Shown: positions 38,569 through 49,949 of the stretch, piece by piece
Layout of the letters: each line of letters opens with the position of its first letter
Position numbering within the stretch: the stretch's first letter is position 1
Assembly (NCBI RefSeq): GCF_003268005.1
Contig: NZ_CP014213.1
Span: forward strand, 1,984,001 to 2,048,000
Length of the DNA: 64,000 bases
From: Methanosphaera sp. BMS
Lineage (GTDB): Archaea > Methanobacteriota > Methanobacteria > Methanobacteriales > Methanobacteriaceae
Direction of reading: 5' to 3'
Program-made: the position numbers and the translations under genes
Notes under the pieces: generated by a model
Databases searched by the model: none
What the model was told of the DNA's origin: nothing
What the model saw: only the letters and a program-made list of their open reading frames with translations

Positions 38569-40812
38569 ATGAATAACTGGATTGAACATAAATACATAAA
38601 CAAAAATACTATAGAAGGCAGACGCTATCAGCAAAATTTAGCTATGAGTGTGCTTAAAAAAGGAAATACGATGATTATAGCACCTACAGCTATGGGAAAA
38701 ACTGTTGTAGCTGCACTTATAAGTGCTGAAAGATTAAAAAACTATGAAAATAGTAAAATACTAATTTTAGCTCCGAGCAAACCATTGACATTACAACATG
38801 AAAAAAGCTTTAAAACTTTTTTAAACACATCAGTTGTAAGCCTGACAGGAAATGATAAGCCCAACGACAGAAAACAGTTATGGAATGACAATCAGGTAAT
38901 ATGTGCAACCCCACAGACAATAGAGTCAGACATCATCTCCAGATTATATGACTTCAAGGATGTATCGTTAATAATATTCGATGAATGTCACCATGCGGTA
39001 GGATCATATTCATATGTTTATTTAGCACAGAAATATGTTCAACAGGCAAAAAATCAGCTGATTTTAGGTTTAACAGCTTCTCCAGGCTGGGAAGAAAAGA
39101 AGATAAAGGAAGTATCCCACAACATCTATGTAAATGAGATAATAATCAAGAGTGAAGATGACCCTGATGTTGCCCCATACTTTAACCAGATAGAGACAAA
39201 ATGGATTAAAGTAAAACTGACGCCTGAATTACAAGAAGTTAAAAAGTTAATGGATGAAAGTCTTAAGTTAAGATTACAAACGCTAAAAAAGTTAGGCATA
39301 ATAGATTCCATTGCAAAGCCATCCAAAAGGGAAATACTAGTAGAGCAGTCAAGACTTCAGCAGAAAATTGCATCAGAAAGCATGCCTAAAAAAGAATATT
39401 TTACAGGTATTTCACTTTTAACAGAAGTAATTAATATAATGCATTCAAAAGAGCTTCTTGAGACCCAAACATTGAAAACATTAAATAATTACTTTAAAAG
39501 ACTTGAAAAGAAAAAGACGAAGGCTTCAAGATCACTTAAAAATGATTTCAAATTTAATAAGGCTGTTATGCTGGTCCGTCGTTATATCGATGAGGGCAAA
39601 GACCATCCAAAGATAATCAGATTAATCCAACTGATAAATCAGATAATGAAAGAGGACAAGACAAACAAGATAATAGTCTTCAGTCAATTCAGAGATACGA
39701 CAAAAACGATACATGAATACTGTAAGGAAAATGATATTAAATCATTACGTTTCTATGGTCAGGCTTCCCATGATAATGATAAGGGATTAAGCCAGAAAAA
39801 GCAGATAGAAACTATTGAAGCATTCAAACATGAGGATTATAACGTATTGATATCAACCAGTGTAGCAGAGGAAGGTATAGACATACCATCGGTAGACTAT
39901 GTCATATTATATGAACCAGTACCGTCGGAAATCAGGATGATACAAAGAAAGGGTAGAACCGGACGTAAACATGAGGGTGAAATGTTCATCCTGATGACTA
40001 AGGGTACTCTTGATGAATCATACTACTGGTCCAGTCAAAGAAAAGAACGGGCAATGAAAAACAATGTATACAATTCATACAGAAAAAATAATATTACACT
40101 TGAAAATCATGTTGCAGATAAAGAGGACGTGACTCCATACAAGCAGGAATTTACAACAGAAGATGACGCTGAAGTTGTAATCTATGTTGACTACAGGGAA
40201 AAGAATTCAAACATGATGAGGGAATTGGATAAGATTAAATGTGAAATCCGTGTAAAGAATATGGGTGTAGGTGACTATCAGATAACCGATGACATAATAA
40301 TAGAAAGAAAGACTGTTGAGGACTTCTCAAAATCAATAACGGATAAACGATTATACCAGCAGGCAAAGGAATTAGTATCAAATTGCAATCATCCGTTAAT
40401 GATAATAGAGGGAGAAAACATTTATCATACATTCCTACATCCAAACGCAATCAGAGGTGCATTGGCGGCTATAACAATAGACTTTAAGATTCCTGTAATA
40501 CAGACACAGAATGAGACGGACACTGCATTCATGTTAAAAAGAATAGCTCTGCGTCAGCAGGACAAAGATTCTAAAAAAGAGGTCAGTGTAAGAACAAGTA
40601 CCAAACCGGTTATGCTTCCGGAACAGCAATTGTTTATCGTGGAAAGCTTCCCATCAATAGGACCTGTCAATGCCAAGAATTTGCTAAGACACTTTAAAAG
40701 CATAAAGAATATGATAAACGCCAATAAGAAAGAGCTGAAAGAAGTTGAAGGCATAGGTGAAAAGACTGCAAAGAGTATCATCGAAATATCACAAAAAGAA
40801 TTTAATGAATAA
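38569..40812 (+). CDS. hef: Hef helicase-nuclease
   Basis: 747 aa archaeal XPF/FANCM relative that acts on stalled forks and branched DNA. The N-terminal SF2 helicase has Walker A near APTAMGKTVVA (about residue 39-49), the DEAH-box variant FDECHH (about 136-141) and motif VI QRKGRTGRKHEG. The C-terminal XPF nuclease carries VDYREKN and the catalytic IIERKTVEDFSKS, followed by tandem helix-hairpin-helix motifs (FPSIGPVNAKNLL and VEGIGEKTAKSI) for DNA binding and dimerisation. Full length with no disruption. Confidence 0.97.
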   Translation: MNNWIEHKYINKNTIEGRRYQQNLAMSVLKKGNTMIIAPTAMGKTVVAALISAERLKNYENSKILILAPSKPLTLQHEKSFKTFLNTSVVSLTGNDKPNDRKQLWNDNQVICATPQTIESDIISRLYDFKDVSLIIFDECHHAVGSYSYVYLAQKYVQQAKNQLILGLTASPGWEEKKIKEVSHNIYVNEIIIKSEDDPDVAPYFNQIETKWIKVKLTPELQEVKKLMDESLKLRLQTLKKLGIIDSIAKPSKREILVEQSRLQQKIASESMPKKEYFTGISLLTEVINIMHSKELLETQTLKTLNNYFKRLEKKKTKASRSLKNDFKFNKAVMLVRRYIDEGKDHPKIIRLIQLINQIMKEDKTNKIIVFSQFRDTTKTIHEYCKENDIKSLRFYGQASHDNDKGLSQKKQIETIEAFKHEDYNVLISTSVAEEGIDIPSVDYVILYEPVPSEIRMIQRKGRTGRKHEGEMFILMTKGTLDESYYWSSQRKERAMKNNVYNSYRKNNITLENHVADKEDVTPYKQEFTTEDDAEVVIYVDYREKNSNMMRELDKIKCEIRVKNMGVGDYQITDDIIIERKTVEDFSKSITDKRLYQQAKELVSNCNHPLMIIEGENIYHTFLHPNAIRGALAAITIDFKIPVIQTQNETDTAFMLKRIALRQQDKDSKKEVSVRTSTKPVMLPEQQLFIVESFPSIGPVNAKNLLRHFKSIKNMINANKKELKEVEGIGEKTAKSIIEISQKEFNE

Positions 40813-40855
40813 AGTATTAAAAATTTAAAGAATAAATTTATTAGTAGGTCATAGC

Positions 40856-41590
40856 ATGAAGATGATTATAGATAAAAAAAATAGAAAATACATAATTCAG
40901 GATGAGGAATTTCATTGTGAAAAGGGAGTAATACCTAAAGAGGATATAGTCAATGCTGATGTGGGAGACGTACTCCAAACGCATATGGGTAAGAAGTATA
41001 GGGTTATTAATCCAAACATCAATGATTATATTGACTTGATGAAAAGAAACTGTTCAATATTGTTACCACAGGACTTGGGATTGATTGTGGGATTTACAGG
41101 GGTTGGTTACTCATCAAAAATTGTTGAATCAGGAACAGGTGCAGGTAGTAGCTTATTGTTTTTTGCAAATATAGTCGGACCGGAAGGACATGTCTACAGC
41201 TATGAAATAAGGGAGGACTTCGTTAAGATAATACGGGAAAACATTGACGGAACTGATTTTGATAATATAACATTAAATCATCAGGATGTAACTGAAGGAT
41301 TTAATGAAGAGGATGAAAGCATTGATTTGGTATTTCTGGATCTGCCAAGTCCTCATGAAGTCATTAAGGATGCATATAGAATTTTAAAGGTCGGCTCTTT
41401 TATTGCCGTTTACACCCCATATGTCGAACAGTTCCAAAGGGTGTTTAAGGAATTGGAAAGGGCAGGATTTAAGGATATTAAAATAAGAGAAGGTAATGTA
41501 AGAGAATTGGAAATCAAAAAGGGCAGAACAAGACCTAACAGTAGAATGGCTGGTCATACGGGTTATATTACATTTGCAAGAAAGATATAA
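40856..41590 (+). CDS. trmI: tRNA (adenine-N1)-methyltransferase TrmI
   Basis: 244 aa, methylates A57/A58 in the T-loop of archaeal tRNA. N-terminal beta domain leads to the SAM site [20 protein letters not shown] (about residues 89-108), the ribose acidic YSYEIRED and the [15 protein letters not shown] block that is typical of the TrmI family. Follows hef by 43 bp and precedes pyrB by 20 bp on the same strand, so the three may share a transcript. Confidence 0.92.
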   Translation: MKMIIDKKNRKYIIQDEEFHCEKGVIPKEDIVNADVGDVLQTHMGKKYRVINPNINDYIDLMKRNCSILLPQDLGLIVGFTGVGYSSKIVESGTGAGSSLLFFANIVGPEGHVYSYEIREDFVKIIRENIDGTDFDNITLNHQDVTEGFNEEDESIDLVFLDLPSPHEVIKDAYRILKVGSFIAVYTPYVEQFQRVFKELERAGFKDIKIREGNVRELEIKKGRTRPNSRMAGHTGYITFARKI

Positions 41591-41610
41591 ACATAGAAGG
41601 TTGTGTTATT

Positions 41611-42525
41611 ATGAGTTTTAATTTGAAAGATATTATATCAATCAGAGATTTTAAGAAAAGTGATGTTGACTATATATTAAATTTGGCCGAGGACATGGAA
41701 CCTATAGCTAAAAGTCAAAAAGTAAGCCATTTGAAAGAGGGAAAACTATTGGGTGTTATGTTCTATGAGCCATCAACACGTACAAGATTATCATTTGAAA
41801 CTGCTATGAAAAGATTGGGTGGTGATGTTGTTGGATTTAATCAGAAACAGGGAACAAGCGTTCAAAAGGGTGAGGTATTATATGATACCGCACAGATAGT
41901 ATCACAGTACTCCGATGCACTTGTATTAAGACATGACATGGAAGGGGCTGCCAGGTTTGTAGCAGATAATGTGGATGTTCCTGTTGTTAACGCCGGTGAT
42001 GGTGCCGGTCAGCATCCAAGCCAGACATTGCTTGACTTATATACCATTAAAAAATCATTAGGTAAACTGAATGATATCAAAATTGCCATTGTTGGTGATT
42101 TGAAATATGGTAGAACTGTTCATAGTTTAGTATATGCCCTTGCGATGTATAACGTTGAGATAATTTTCATATCTCCGGATCAACTTAGAATGCCTGATGA
42201 GATATTGGATGACTTGAAAAAATTAAACTGCAAATTCAGTATTGAATCATCATTAATTGAGAATATTGACAATGTTGACGTTATTTATATGACCAGAATT
42301 CAGAAGGAAAGATTCCCTGATCATAAGGAATACATGAAAGTAAAAGGTCAATATACGATAAATAAAAAGAATTTGGAAAATACTGATACGATAGTTATGC
42401 ATCCACTTCCAAGAGTTGACGAAATAGATTTCAATGTGGATCAGTTAGATAATGCGATGTACTTTAAACAGGCATTCAATGGTGTACCTGTTAGAATGGC
42501 ATTACTTGATTCTATTATAAAATAA
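41611..42525 (+). CDS. pyrB: Aspartate carbamoyltransferase catalytic subunit
   Basis: 304 aa, committed step of pyrimidine synthesis (carbamoyl phosphate plus aspartate to carbamoyl aspartate). The carbamoyl-phosphate loop is [20 protein letters not shown] (about residues 51-70), followed by the [11 protein letters not shown] segment and [11 protein letters not shown] near residue 267. The regulatory subunit gene pyrI is not adjacent. Confidence 0.97.
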   Translation: MSFNLKDIISIRDFKKSDVDYILNLAEDMEPIAKSQKVSHLKEGKLLGVMFYEPSTRTRLSFETAMKRLGGDVVGFNQKQGTSVQKGEVLYDTAQIVSQYSDALVLRHDMEGAARFVADNVDVPVVNAGDGAGQHPSQTLLDLYTIKKSLGKLNDIKIAIVGDLKYGRTVHSLVYALAMYNVEIIFISPDQLRMPDEILDDLKKLNCKFSIESSLIENIDNVDVIYMTRIQKERFPDHKEYMKVKGQYTINKKNLENTDTIVMHPLPRVDEIDFNVDQLDNAMYFKQAFNGVPVRMALLDSIIK

Positions 42526-42648
42526 ACCCACATTTAACTTTTTTTAAAATGATAATTAATTTATGAGTAATTATAATGAAGCATAAGATAATATTATAAA
42601 TAATTAGAAATAAATCTTGATTAACAGTATTTAAAAAAAGGAGGGAAT

Positions 42649-43809
42649 TTAAGTTCTGTAACTTAAAGCATTGTCGATCAAGTCAGTATCACATTGTAAT
42701 GTGATGACATTGGTTCTTCCACGTCCCCTTCCACGTGAAACGGTATTTGCAGAGATTAAGCCTAATAATTCCAGTTCATTGATAAAGTCAAATAGTCTTC
42801 TATAGGATACTTTGTCATTTTTAGCCAAATCCTGATATTTTTCATATAATTTACCAGATGTTATTTCTTCTCTTGACTTTGTTAAATCAGTTATGGCTTC
42901 CAGTACTTTTTGTTGCTGTAAAGGCAATGTCATTATAACATCAATGATTTTATTATGTTCGATACGGTCTTTAGCTTCCTTAACATAACTTTCTTCAATT
43001 ATATCAGATTCCTTTTCATCAGCGATTTCACCAGAAGTCTTAAGTAAATCAAGAGCGTATCTAGCATCACCCTCTTCTTTAGCAGCTAATGCTGAACACA
43101 ATGCTATTACTCCATCAGAGACTGTTCCTTCATTAAAAGACAACTCAGAACGTTCTTTCAGGATATCTATTAATTGTTGTGCATTATATGGTGGGAATAC
43201 TATTTCACGGTCACGTAAGCTGCTTTTAACTCTAGGCTTTATGAATTTTTTGAAATCAACGTAGTTACTTATGGATGTGATTGATACATTATCAGTACGT
43301 GTTAACGTGTATAGAATGTTGTCACCATCATTTTTGAGAATAACATCTATTTCGTCTAATATTACAATTAAAATTAAGTTTTCACCAAGTATGTTCTTTT
43401 TAAACAATGCTCTGAATGTGTTTACGACTTCTGCTTTCGTCCATCCGCGATATGGTACCGGTTTTCCTAATTGTTGACATAATCTTGCCAGTATCTGATA
43501 TTCTGTGTTGTAGTCTGTGCAACGTATGTATTCTATTTTTATGTTAAGGTTTTCTTGTGCTGCTATTTCTTCAAGTTGATTTTTAACGTAGCTTACAACG
43601 GCTGTTTTACCAGTTCCTGTTTTTCCGTATATTGTAACATCTGGTGGTGTTATTTTTTTTAATGCTTCAACCCAATATTGTGCTATTAATTCAAATTTTT
43701 CTTCTCTGTGCGGTAGTTTTTCTGGTACAAAACGATGATCAAGAAATTCTTTCGTTTTGAAAACTGATTTTTTATTGCTTAATTCTACAAATATGTTCAT
43801 TGCTGTCAT
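42649..43809 (-). CDS. cdc6: Orc1/Cdc6 origin-recognition protein
   Basis: 386 aa replication initiator. AAA+ ATPase with Walker A GKTGTGKT (residues 62-69), Walker B VILDEID near 150-156, sensor 1 in SITSISNY and sensor 2 region DARYALDLL; the C-terminal winged helix (about 285-386) binds the origin boxes. It is transcribed away from the repeat-rich origin that begins just upstream of its start, the usual archaeal layout, and the boxes may also regulate it. An ATG three codons later (43800) is an alternative start. Confidence 0.96.
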   Translation of the reverse strand: MTAMNIFVELSNKKSVFKTKEFLDHRFVPEKLPHREEKFELIAQYWVEALKKITPPDVTIYGKTGTGKTAVVSYVKNQLEEIAAQENLNIKIEYIRCTDYNTEYQILARLCQQLGKPVPYRGWTKAEVVNTFRALFKKNILGENLILIVILDEIDVILKNDGDNILYTLTRTDNVSITSISNYVDFKKFIKPRVKSSLRDREIVFPPYNAQQLIDILKERSELSFNEGTVSDGVIALCSALAAKEEGDARYALDLLKTSGEIADEKESDIIEESYVKEAKDRIEHNKIIDVIMTLPLQQQKVLEAITDLTKSREEITSGKLYEKYQDLAKNDKVSYRRLFDFINELELLGLISANTVSRGRGRGRTNVITLQCDTDLIDNALSYRT

Positions 43810-43828
43810 CTCAATAGTTTTTTGTTGT

Positions 43829-44579
43829 ATTTCAAGTAAAAAATTAATTGTAATATTAATAATTCAAGTGAAAAAATTCGATAATATTATATTATATTTC
43901 ATAGTATAAAAAGCTTTAGAGAGAGGGACGTCTATTTCAAGTGTAAAATATATTAGGGTACCCCTGGAATTTTTTGGATAATACGAAAAATTATTTTTAT
44001 AAACACAATTAAATTAAAAAATAAATGTTTATTAATCGTAAAATAATTAAATAAAGAATGTTATTTGATATAATATATAAATAATAAATATATAATAATA
44101 TAATAATTAAATAATAATAATAAATAAATATAATAATAAATAAATAAATATAATATAATAATAATATAAAATAATAAATATAACTAATTGTTTTTAATTT
44201 TTAATTAATTTAATTAATTTTAAAAATTAATATAAAAAGTAATACAAAAATAACTTAACATATTATTTTATTACTTTTTCAATTATTATCTATACATTTT
44301 ACACTTGAAATTTATGTCTATACTTTAAATTGTAATTGTAAGTTCAAAATTTTACACTTGAAATTAATGTCTTATTTTTTTCGATGTGATATATTTTATT
44401 TTTACACTTGCAATATACCTCTCATACTAAAAATTTTCCACATACTTTTTGGTTACACTTGCAATATACCTCTCACTATTTGATTTTTTAAACGACTTAA
44501 ACGTTTACACTTGCAATATACCTCTCACTGTTTATGATTAAATTAAAAAACAGTATTTACACTTGCAATATATGTCTTA
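43829..44579. other. Replication origin (oriC) beside cdc6
   Basis: Intergenic region between cdc6 (minus) and cbiB (plus). It contains, on the cdc6 side, one complete minus-oriented ORB (core atttcaagtgtaaa at 43934-43947 with a G-rich tail at 43918-43928) and two weaker minus copies (43829-43840, 43861-43874). A palindrome gggtaccc lies at 43956-43963. A nearly pure A/T unwinding stretch runs from about 43980 to 44270. Beyond it come six plus-oriented ORBs. This is the layout of the Methanothermobacter origin: opposed initiator boxes on either side of a duplex-unwinding element. Confidence 0.93.
44298..44579 (+). repeat. Six ORB/mini-ORB repeats at about 52-bp spacing
   Basis: The core ttacacttg starts at 44299, 44352, 44402, 44453, 44505 and 44557, i.e. 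spacings of 53, 50, 51, 52 and 52 bp, five turns of B-DNA. The first two continue as aaat..atgtct, the third to fifth as caatatacctctca and the sixth as caatatatgtctta. All lie on the same strand, so initiator molecules would sit on one face of the helix. TTACACTTGAAA-type boxes are the known Cdc6-1 sites of Methanothermobacter. Confidence 0.95.
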
Positions 44580-44641
44580 CTATTTCATTTAATAATATTA
44601 TTGAAAAAATTTTAATATTTAAAAAATCAAAGATAACATTA

Positions 44642-45604
44642 ATGATATCTGAAACTTTAATATACATACTGTCTATTATTGTAATTTCTGTAATTATTGA
44701 TATGATAATTGGAGAAGTACCCGATAAAATTCACCCAGTAATATTCATGGGCAACATGATTTCAAAACTCAAGGATATACTTCCTCCAACAAAATTTTCA
44801 GGACTGCTAATTGTTTTAACGACAATATTTACATTTTCCGCAATTACAGTAATTATATTAATGATAACATCAATGATAAACACTCTGCTATTTATTGTAG
44901 TAGCATCAATAATACTATCCACGACATTTTCAATCAATTACTTAATACAAACTGTCAAAGGAATACAAAATGACTTAAAAGAAGATATAAATAAAGCCAG
45001 AAAATCAATGTCATATCTGGTAAGTAGAAATACCGAAGAATTAACTGAATCCAGGATAACCTCTGCAGCTATAGAAACTTTAACCGAAAATATAACTGAC
45101 AGTGTGGTCAGCCCATTATTCTACACATCTATATTTGGACTATTTCCCTATGGATTAATAACATCCATAGTTGTGGCTGTAATATATAGAGTATCAAATA
45201 CCATGGATGCAATGTTAGGCTACAAAACAAAGGAATTGGCTCAGATTGGTTATATTCCGGCGATGTTGGATGACATTTTAAATTATATTCCCGCTAGAAT
45301 AACAGGCTTATATGTGATATTGGCAGCATTCATTTTAAGATATGATTATAAACAATCATTTGATGTCATGAAAAAGTATGCTAGAAAAACGCCAAGTCCA
45401 AATAGTGGTTATTCAATGTCAGCAGCTGCAGGTGCATTGAATATTACACTAGTTAAAGAAGGAGTTTATAAGTTAGGTTACGGTGATGATGAATTAACCA
45501 GTGATAAAATAACAGAAGCAATATCATTGACTAAAGTTACTTCATTACTATTTATATTGACAATAGTATTCGTTTATATAATATTGATCTTTTTATTGTT
45601 ATAA
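44642..45604 (+). CDS. cbiB: Adenosylcobinamide-phosphate synthase CbiB/CobD
   Basis: 320 aa membrane enzyme that attaches the aminopropanol linker to cobyric acid in cobamide synthesis. The ATG at 44642 gives MISETLIYILSI with the first membrane segment; the upstream frame would reach into the ORB repeats and is rejected. Family motifs: the early P-DKIHPVIFMGNMI, SRNTEELTESRITSAAIETLTENITDSVVSPLF near residues 138-170, and YARKTPSPNSGYSMSAAAGAL in the last third. Lies directly beside the origin, so it is replicated very early. Confidence 0.94.
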   Translation: MISETLIYILSIIVISVIIDMIIGEVPDKIHPVIFMGNMISKLKDILPPTKFSGLLIVLTTIFTFSAITVIILMITSMINTLLFIVVASIILSTTFSINYLIQTVKGIQNDLKEDINKARKSMSYLVSRNTEELTESRITSAAIETLTENITDSVVSPLFYTSIFGLFPYGLITSIVVAVIYRVSNTMDAMLGYKTKELAQIGYIPAMLDDILNYIPARITGLYVILAAFILRYDYKQSFDVMKKYARKTPSPNSGYSMSAAAGALNITLVKEGVYKLGYGDDELTSDKITEAISLTKVTSLLFILTIVFVYIILIFLLL

Positions 45605-45787
45605 TAAACAGGATACTGTTTTTCTTTTTTTATTGTTTTCAGAGTCAATATTTAATTTTAATCATGTAACAGACACCCAAAAAAAGGTTTAATTAATTAC
45701 CCCTATCCATCAATACATTTATACAGTATTTTAAAATAAATATCAAACATCAATACGTTTTACAATTTTACATAACGAGGTTTAACA

Positions 45788-46774
45788 ATGAATATAGCAA
45801 TAATATCCGTTACAAATCAAGGAAAAGAAATATCCGATAAATTATGTGAAGAATTATCTGAAAATCCGACGATATTATCAGTTACACAATATCATAAAAA
45901 TGTTTTCAAGTCAGTTGATGAAACATTCGACAAATGTGATTGTATCATCGGCATTATGGCATCAGGAATCATGATAAGGGCAATAGCTTCACATGTAGAA
46001 TCTAAACTGTCCGATCCTGCGGTACTTCTTGTTGATGATAATGCCAATTTTGTAATCAGTTTACTTTCAGGCCATATGGGTGGAGCAAATGATCTGACAC
46101 AATACATATCATCCATTCTTGATTCGACTCCTGTCATAACCACATCCACCGATGTCAATAATAGAGTTGGTATAGATTCTATAGCTAAACGATATTATTT
46201 CAACCTTGAAAATCCCAAAAACATCAAGTTTATAAATAAAGCATTGGTAAACAATCGTTTGGTAAATTTAACACTACCCCATTCATTGGATTATATCATT
46301 GATGATAATTTAAGAAAGTCATATAACATAATACTTGATAATGATATTAATTATGTCATTGCAGAAATTGACGGTCATGAAGTTATATTACGTCCAAAAA
46401 AGCTTGTCATGGGAATAGGTGCCAGACGTGACATACCAACACAAAAGGTATATTACGCTATAATACAGGCATGTGAAATATTGAAAATACCACCAAATAG
46501 GATTGACTTTTTTGCTACTGCTGATATTAAATCAAATGAAAAAGGCATTTTGGATAATGTGGATAGATTTAACAAGGAACTTATTATAATAGATATGGAT
46601 AGGATTAAGAATTTTGACAATAATGAATGTTCCCATTCTGATTTTGTCATGAAACAATTTGGAGTAAAAGGTGTATGTGAACCCGCATCACTTTTGGCAA
46701 ATGATAACAATTCGCATTTAATCTTTAGAAAAACGGCTTATAATGGTGTTACAATAGCGGTATCAAGTAATTAA
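45788..46774 (+). CDS. cbiG: Cobalt-precorrin-5A hydrolase CbiG
   Basis: 328 aa, opens the delta-lactone of cobalt-precorrin-5A and releases acetaldehyde in the anaerobic corrin pathway. N-terminal domain with IIGIMASGIMIRAIA and the conserved SLLSGHMGGANDLTQYI (about residues 91-107); the C-terminal CbiG-C domain starts at VMGIGARRDIP and ends with AVSSN. Same strand as cbiB, 183 bp apart. Confidence 0.95.
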   Translation: MNIAIISVTNQGKEISDKLCEELSENPTILSVTQYHKNVFKSVDETFDKCDCIIGIMASGIMIRAIASHVESKLSDPAVLLVDDNANFVISLLSGHMGGANDLTQYISSILDSTPVITTSTDVNNRVGIDSIAKRYYFNLENPKNIKFINKALVNNRLVNLTLPHSLDYIIDDNLRKSYNIILDNDINYVIAEIDGHEVILRPKKLVMGIGARRDIPTQKVYYAIIQACEILKIPPNRIDFFATADIKSNEKGILDNVDRFNKELIIIDMDRIKNFDNNECSHSDFVMKQFGVKGVCEPASLLANDNNSHLIFRKTAYNGVTIAVSSN

Positions 46775-47494
46775 TTATTTCTTTTTCATTATTTTTGTTT
46801 GAGGTGGAAATAATATAAAATAGTTAACAAAATAAGTCAAAAACTTTAAATTATACATAGAATAATCAAACATCTTCATTTCCATCAAACTTAATAGCAT
46901 TGATTTATTAACTAATAATGTTATAACAAATGAATACACAAACCAGACCTTAAACTATCTAAGTAATTACCGTACCTATGGTAATATATCAAGTACTCTA
47001 ATCAGAACATATCCCCAAGACAGGACAATTCTCACTACATTAATAACATTGGCAAGCTGATCAATATGCGAATTACCTGACATATGCATATAATTTAACA
47101 ACCATTAGAAGTGAGGAAACATTAATCATTGTTGGAATAAACTATGACATGATTAACCACATACAATATAATGATTTGGAAATGATTATTAAACACTGAA
47201 AACACGTCAAATAAATACTTATTTAATATCCAATCCTGACAAAATTACCAGAAATGGCAAGAATATGCTTAAACGAAAAGAATGAAAGAAACAAAAAACG
47301 AAGAAGGTTTACTTGAAAACCTCATCTCCCACAATTTTTTAAACTGTCTTTTTATCAAATAGTAAAAATATATAACATATTTCAAATAAATATATGTATA
47401 CTATTAAATAAATTTACGAATAAATAATTTTCACATTTAATGGAAAATCAAATCATATTTATCATTTTAACAGAAAAATAAGGGAAGTGGGATT
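46775..47494 (+). other. 720-bp region with a possible gene relic
   Basis: No intact gene. From about 46868 to 47055 one frame stays open (NNVITNEYTNQTLNYLSNYR) but lacks a start; from about 47050 to 47205 a second frame reads on (QADQYANYLTYAYNL, then IIVGINYDM) and ends in a TGA. The switch looks like one frameshift in a former gene. Product unknown. The right 280 bp are AT-rich and include the UPF0147 promoter. Confidence 0.35.
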
Positions 47495-47764
47495 ATGGCA
47501 AATGAGATTATGAGTAACCAACAAATATTTGATAATTGTAAGGAAATATTATCACAGATAATTAATGATAATAGTGTACCACGTAACATTAGAAAGGCCG
47601 CTGAAAATTCAAGTGCATTACTTGATAAGGATGAAGAAGACACCATCAAGGCAAGTACTGTAATATCCATATTGGATGATATAAGTAATGATCCAAACAT
47701 ACCAATTCATGCAAGAATTTTAATTTGGAACATACTTAGTGAACTTGAAAGCGTTAAAGATTAA
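47495..47764 (+). CDS. UPF0147 family protein
   Basis: 89 aa, all-helical small protein widespread in Euryarchaeota. The conserved central segment [16 protein letters not shown] and the C-terminal [20 protein letters not shown] are recognisable. Function unknown; the fold resembles helical repeats that bind other proteins. GAAGTGG precedes the ATG. Its 3' end overlaps that of the converging aldolase gene by 11 bp. Confidence 0.87.
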   Translation: MANEIMSNQQIFDNCKEILSQIINDNSVPRNIRKAAENSSALLDKDEEDTIKASTVISILDDISNDPNIPIHARILIWNILSELESVKD

Positions 47765-48326
47765 GTACATGAGTAATATATTGTGTTTTAGCTATTCCTT
47801 CTATATATTCACATAGAAGTGTAGCTTCATCAATATTTTTTCCAACACATATGACTCCATGGTCTTTCAACAGGACTGCATCCTCATTTTTAAGCATATT
47901 GCTGGCATTATCAGCTAATTTTTTACTACCAGGTGGGTAATAATCAACTTCTTCTATGTATTCACTTGTTATTTCACCAAATCCTTCCAGTCTAATCAAT
48001 CTTTTATTGCTGAAAGCGAATGCTGTTGCATATGGTGAATGTACATGAACGACACTTTTTATGTCATCTCTTTTTTTATATATTTCGGTATGTAATGTTG
48101 TCTCCATTGATGGCTTCTTGTCATCATTTGTAGTATATGACAAATCTTCAATCTTTACCTTTATTATGTCCTCATAGCATAATGATTTAAAATCGGTTCC
48201 TGAAGCCGTGATATAAATGTAATCCCCATCCATGATGCTTATGTTTCCGGCTTTTCCTATTATCATATCCTTATCATAGATATGATGTGCGGTATTTACT
48301 ATATCTTCAATTATTTCATTGTTCAT
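47754..48326 (-). CDS. Class II aldolase (FucA-like)
   Basis: 190 aa from the ATG at 48326, preceded by AGGAG; the earlier ATG would overlap the upstream stop and place the ribosome site inside the protein. Zinc ligands are the two histidines in [12 protein letters not shown] and the histidine in [11 protein letters not shown]; the phosphate loop GKAGNISI and ASGTDFK are typical of fuculose-phosphate aldolases. In methanogens such enzymes split sugar or pterin-like phosphates, or feed ribulose or lactaldehyde metabolism; the substrate is not certain. It follows the DP1 gene closely and is probably co-transcribed. Confidence 0.85.
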   Translation of the reverse strand: MNNEIIEDIVNTAHHIYDKDMIIGKAGNISIMDGDYIYITASGTDFKSLCYEDIIKVKIEDLSYTTNDDKKPSMETTLHTEIYKKRDDIKSVVHVHSPYATAFAFSNKRLIRLEGFGEITSEYIEEVDYYPPGSKKLADNASNMLKNEDAVLLKDHGVICVGKNIDEATLLCEYIEGIAKTQYITHVLNL

Positions 48327-48339
48327 TTTTATCAAACTC

Positions 48340-49806
48340 CTATTCATTAAAATCTAACAGTTGCAGTGCTCCATGATTTATCACGGGTATTTGTCCACAT
48401 GTCGGTACAATGTTATATATCTTCTGGAACTCGGTTTGCTTCTGGAATGTTCCGGAGTTAATCATGTGAACTCCCTTATATTTTGTATGTGAATTTATAT
48501 GAACATGACCTGTATGTAATATGTCAGGAACATCTTCAATTACCATATAATCCTCAAATTCACTTGCAAGTGGTGTTCTTTCACCATATATAGGTGCAAG
48601 ATGTCTTTTTTCCAGCAATAGTTTCATTATCTTATCCGTATCTGCATGTGTATATCCGTTGAGTGCCATTACAATGTCGTCAAAACTTCTTCCATGGTAT
48701 ACCTGTACTTTAATGTTATCCAAATTCATGATACATGGATTGCTTACCATTTCAATGTTTTTCTGATTACATAAATCTTTAGCATACTTTTCTGTTATAG
48801 CAGGCTGCGGTTCTGCAAGTCTGGTAGCATCATGGTTTCCCGGCGATAATATTATGGGTATGTCACTTACGTCTCCAAGTAATCTTGCGGCTTCTTCATA
48901 TTGCTCATATATGTCTTTTATTTTCAATTCCTTTTCCTGGTTAGGATAAACTCCTATTCCATCCACTAAGTCTCCACCGATTACCAGGTATTTGACGTCA
49001 TTAGCTAAATCCTGTTGTTTTTCATCACCATAATTACCGTTTATCCATTTTATGAATCTGTTAAATGCCTTTTCATCAAACATTTTACTTCCAATGTGTA
49101 CATCTGATATGAATACTATTGAAAAGTCCATTGGCTTATCCACTATTCTTCTTTGTATGCTTGGATGAACTATTTCATCAGCCCTTATCAGGGAACCGTT
49201 ACTGCTTCCTGATACGCCAATGACTTCATCTTTAACCAGTGTTGATGAACTTTCATACAAATCTTCCATATCCTTAAGTATTAAAACCGTACCTGTACCT
49301 GTTGGGTCTTCTATTTCAAGTATTCTATGTCCGTTTTTTGTATTGTTTATATTGTTTATTATTCCTATTGAATTCAGGTTTTCTATATTTGCCTTTGCAT
49401 TTTTCAAGTCAGTTATCTGTTTGAATTCTGGATTTTCCTGTATTATTTTCTTTAGTTTTGTAAATCTGTCGTTGAAGTACTTGTTTAAGTCGTTGATGTC
49501 TCCGTCGGTGTATGATTTATTACTCACATCCAATAATATTTCGTAAGGGGTTTCTTGATTGGCTCTTATTTCTCTTGTTTTGGGATTTTCTTTAATCTCT
49601 TCATGTATACGTTGTTTTTCATTATCCTGGTAGTCACGTATCGTTTGTGTTGTAATCACATACTGATCGTTTTCATTCTCTTCAACATATTCAATCAATT
49701 CGCTAATAAGATAATCATAATCATTATTACCTTTTATTTCTGAAAATGCATTGTTATTTATTAGTAATTCGGCTTCCTGAAATTTTTTTATTATTTCGTT
49801 TGACAT
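48340..49806 (-). CDS. polB: DNA polymerase D small subunit DP1
   Basis: 488 aa exonuclease subunit of the archaeal replicative polymerase D. The C-terminal calcineurin-like phosphoesterase domain carries ISDVHIGS (about residue 232), [11 protein letters not shown] (about 277), SPGNHDA (about 322), VYHGRSFDD (about 370) and [10 protein letters not shown] (about 427), the metal-binding motifs for 3'-5' proofreading. The preceding OB-fold is around residues 165-215. N-terminal 110 residues hold helices that contact DP2 or PCNA. The large subunit is not in the window. Confidence 0.95.
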   Translation of the reverse strand: MSNEIIKKFQEAELLINNNAFSEIKGNNDYDYLISELIEYVEENENDQYVITTQTIRDYQDNEKQRIHEEIKENPKTREIRANQETPYEILLDVSNKSYTDGDINDLNKYFNDRFTKLKKIIQENPEFKQITDLKNAKANIENLNSIGIINNINNTKNGHRILEIEDPTGTGTVLILKDMEDLYESSSTLVKDEVIGVSGSSNGSLIRADEIVHPSIQRRIVDKPMDFSIVFISDVHIGSKMFDEKAFNRFIKWINGNYGDEKQQDLANDVKYLVIGGDLVDGIGVYPNQEKELKIKDIYEQYEEAARLLGDVSDIPIILSPGNHDATRLAEPQPAITEKYAKDLCNQKNIEMVSNPCIMNLDNIKVQVYHGRSFDDIVMALNGYTHADTDKIMKLLLEKRHLAPIYGERTPLASEFEDYMVIEDVPDILHTGHVHINSHTKYKGVHMINSGTFQKQTEFQKIYNIVPTCGQIPVINHGALQLLDFNE

Positions 49807-49949
49807 AAAGATAACCCCTATTTTTTTAGTATATTATTTTGTTTATACTTAATCATTATTAATTATATATTAATATATTATGTTAAACTTAAATTAATAT
49901 AGGATAAAAAAAATTTAACGATAAAATTATTTATATAGTTGGTGAAGTA

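Noticed and set aside
44298-44579. CRISPR-like array from regular 52-bp spacing
   Set aside because: The repeated words are origin boxes next to cdc6; intervening DNA is simple AT-rich sequence of uneven length and no cas genes are near.
44534-44641. N-terminal extension of CbiB
   Set aside because: The extension translates the origin repeats and is not like the family; the ATG at 44642 gives the normal N-terminus.
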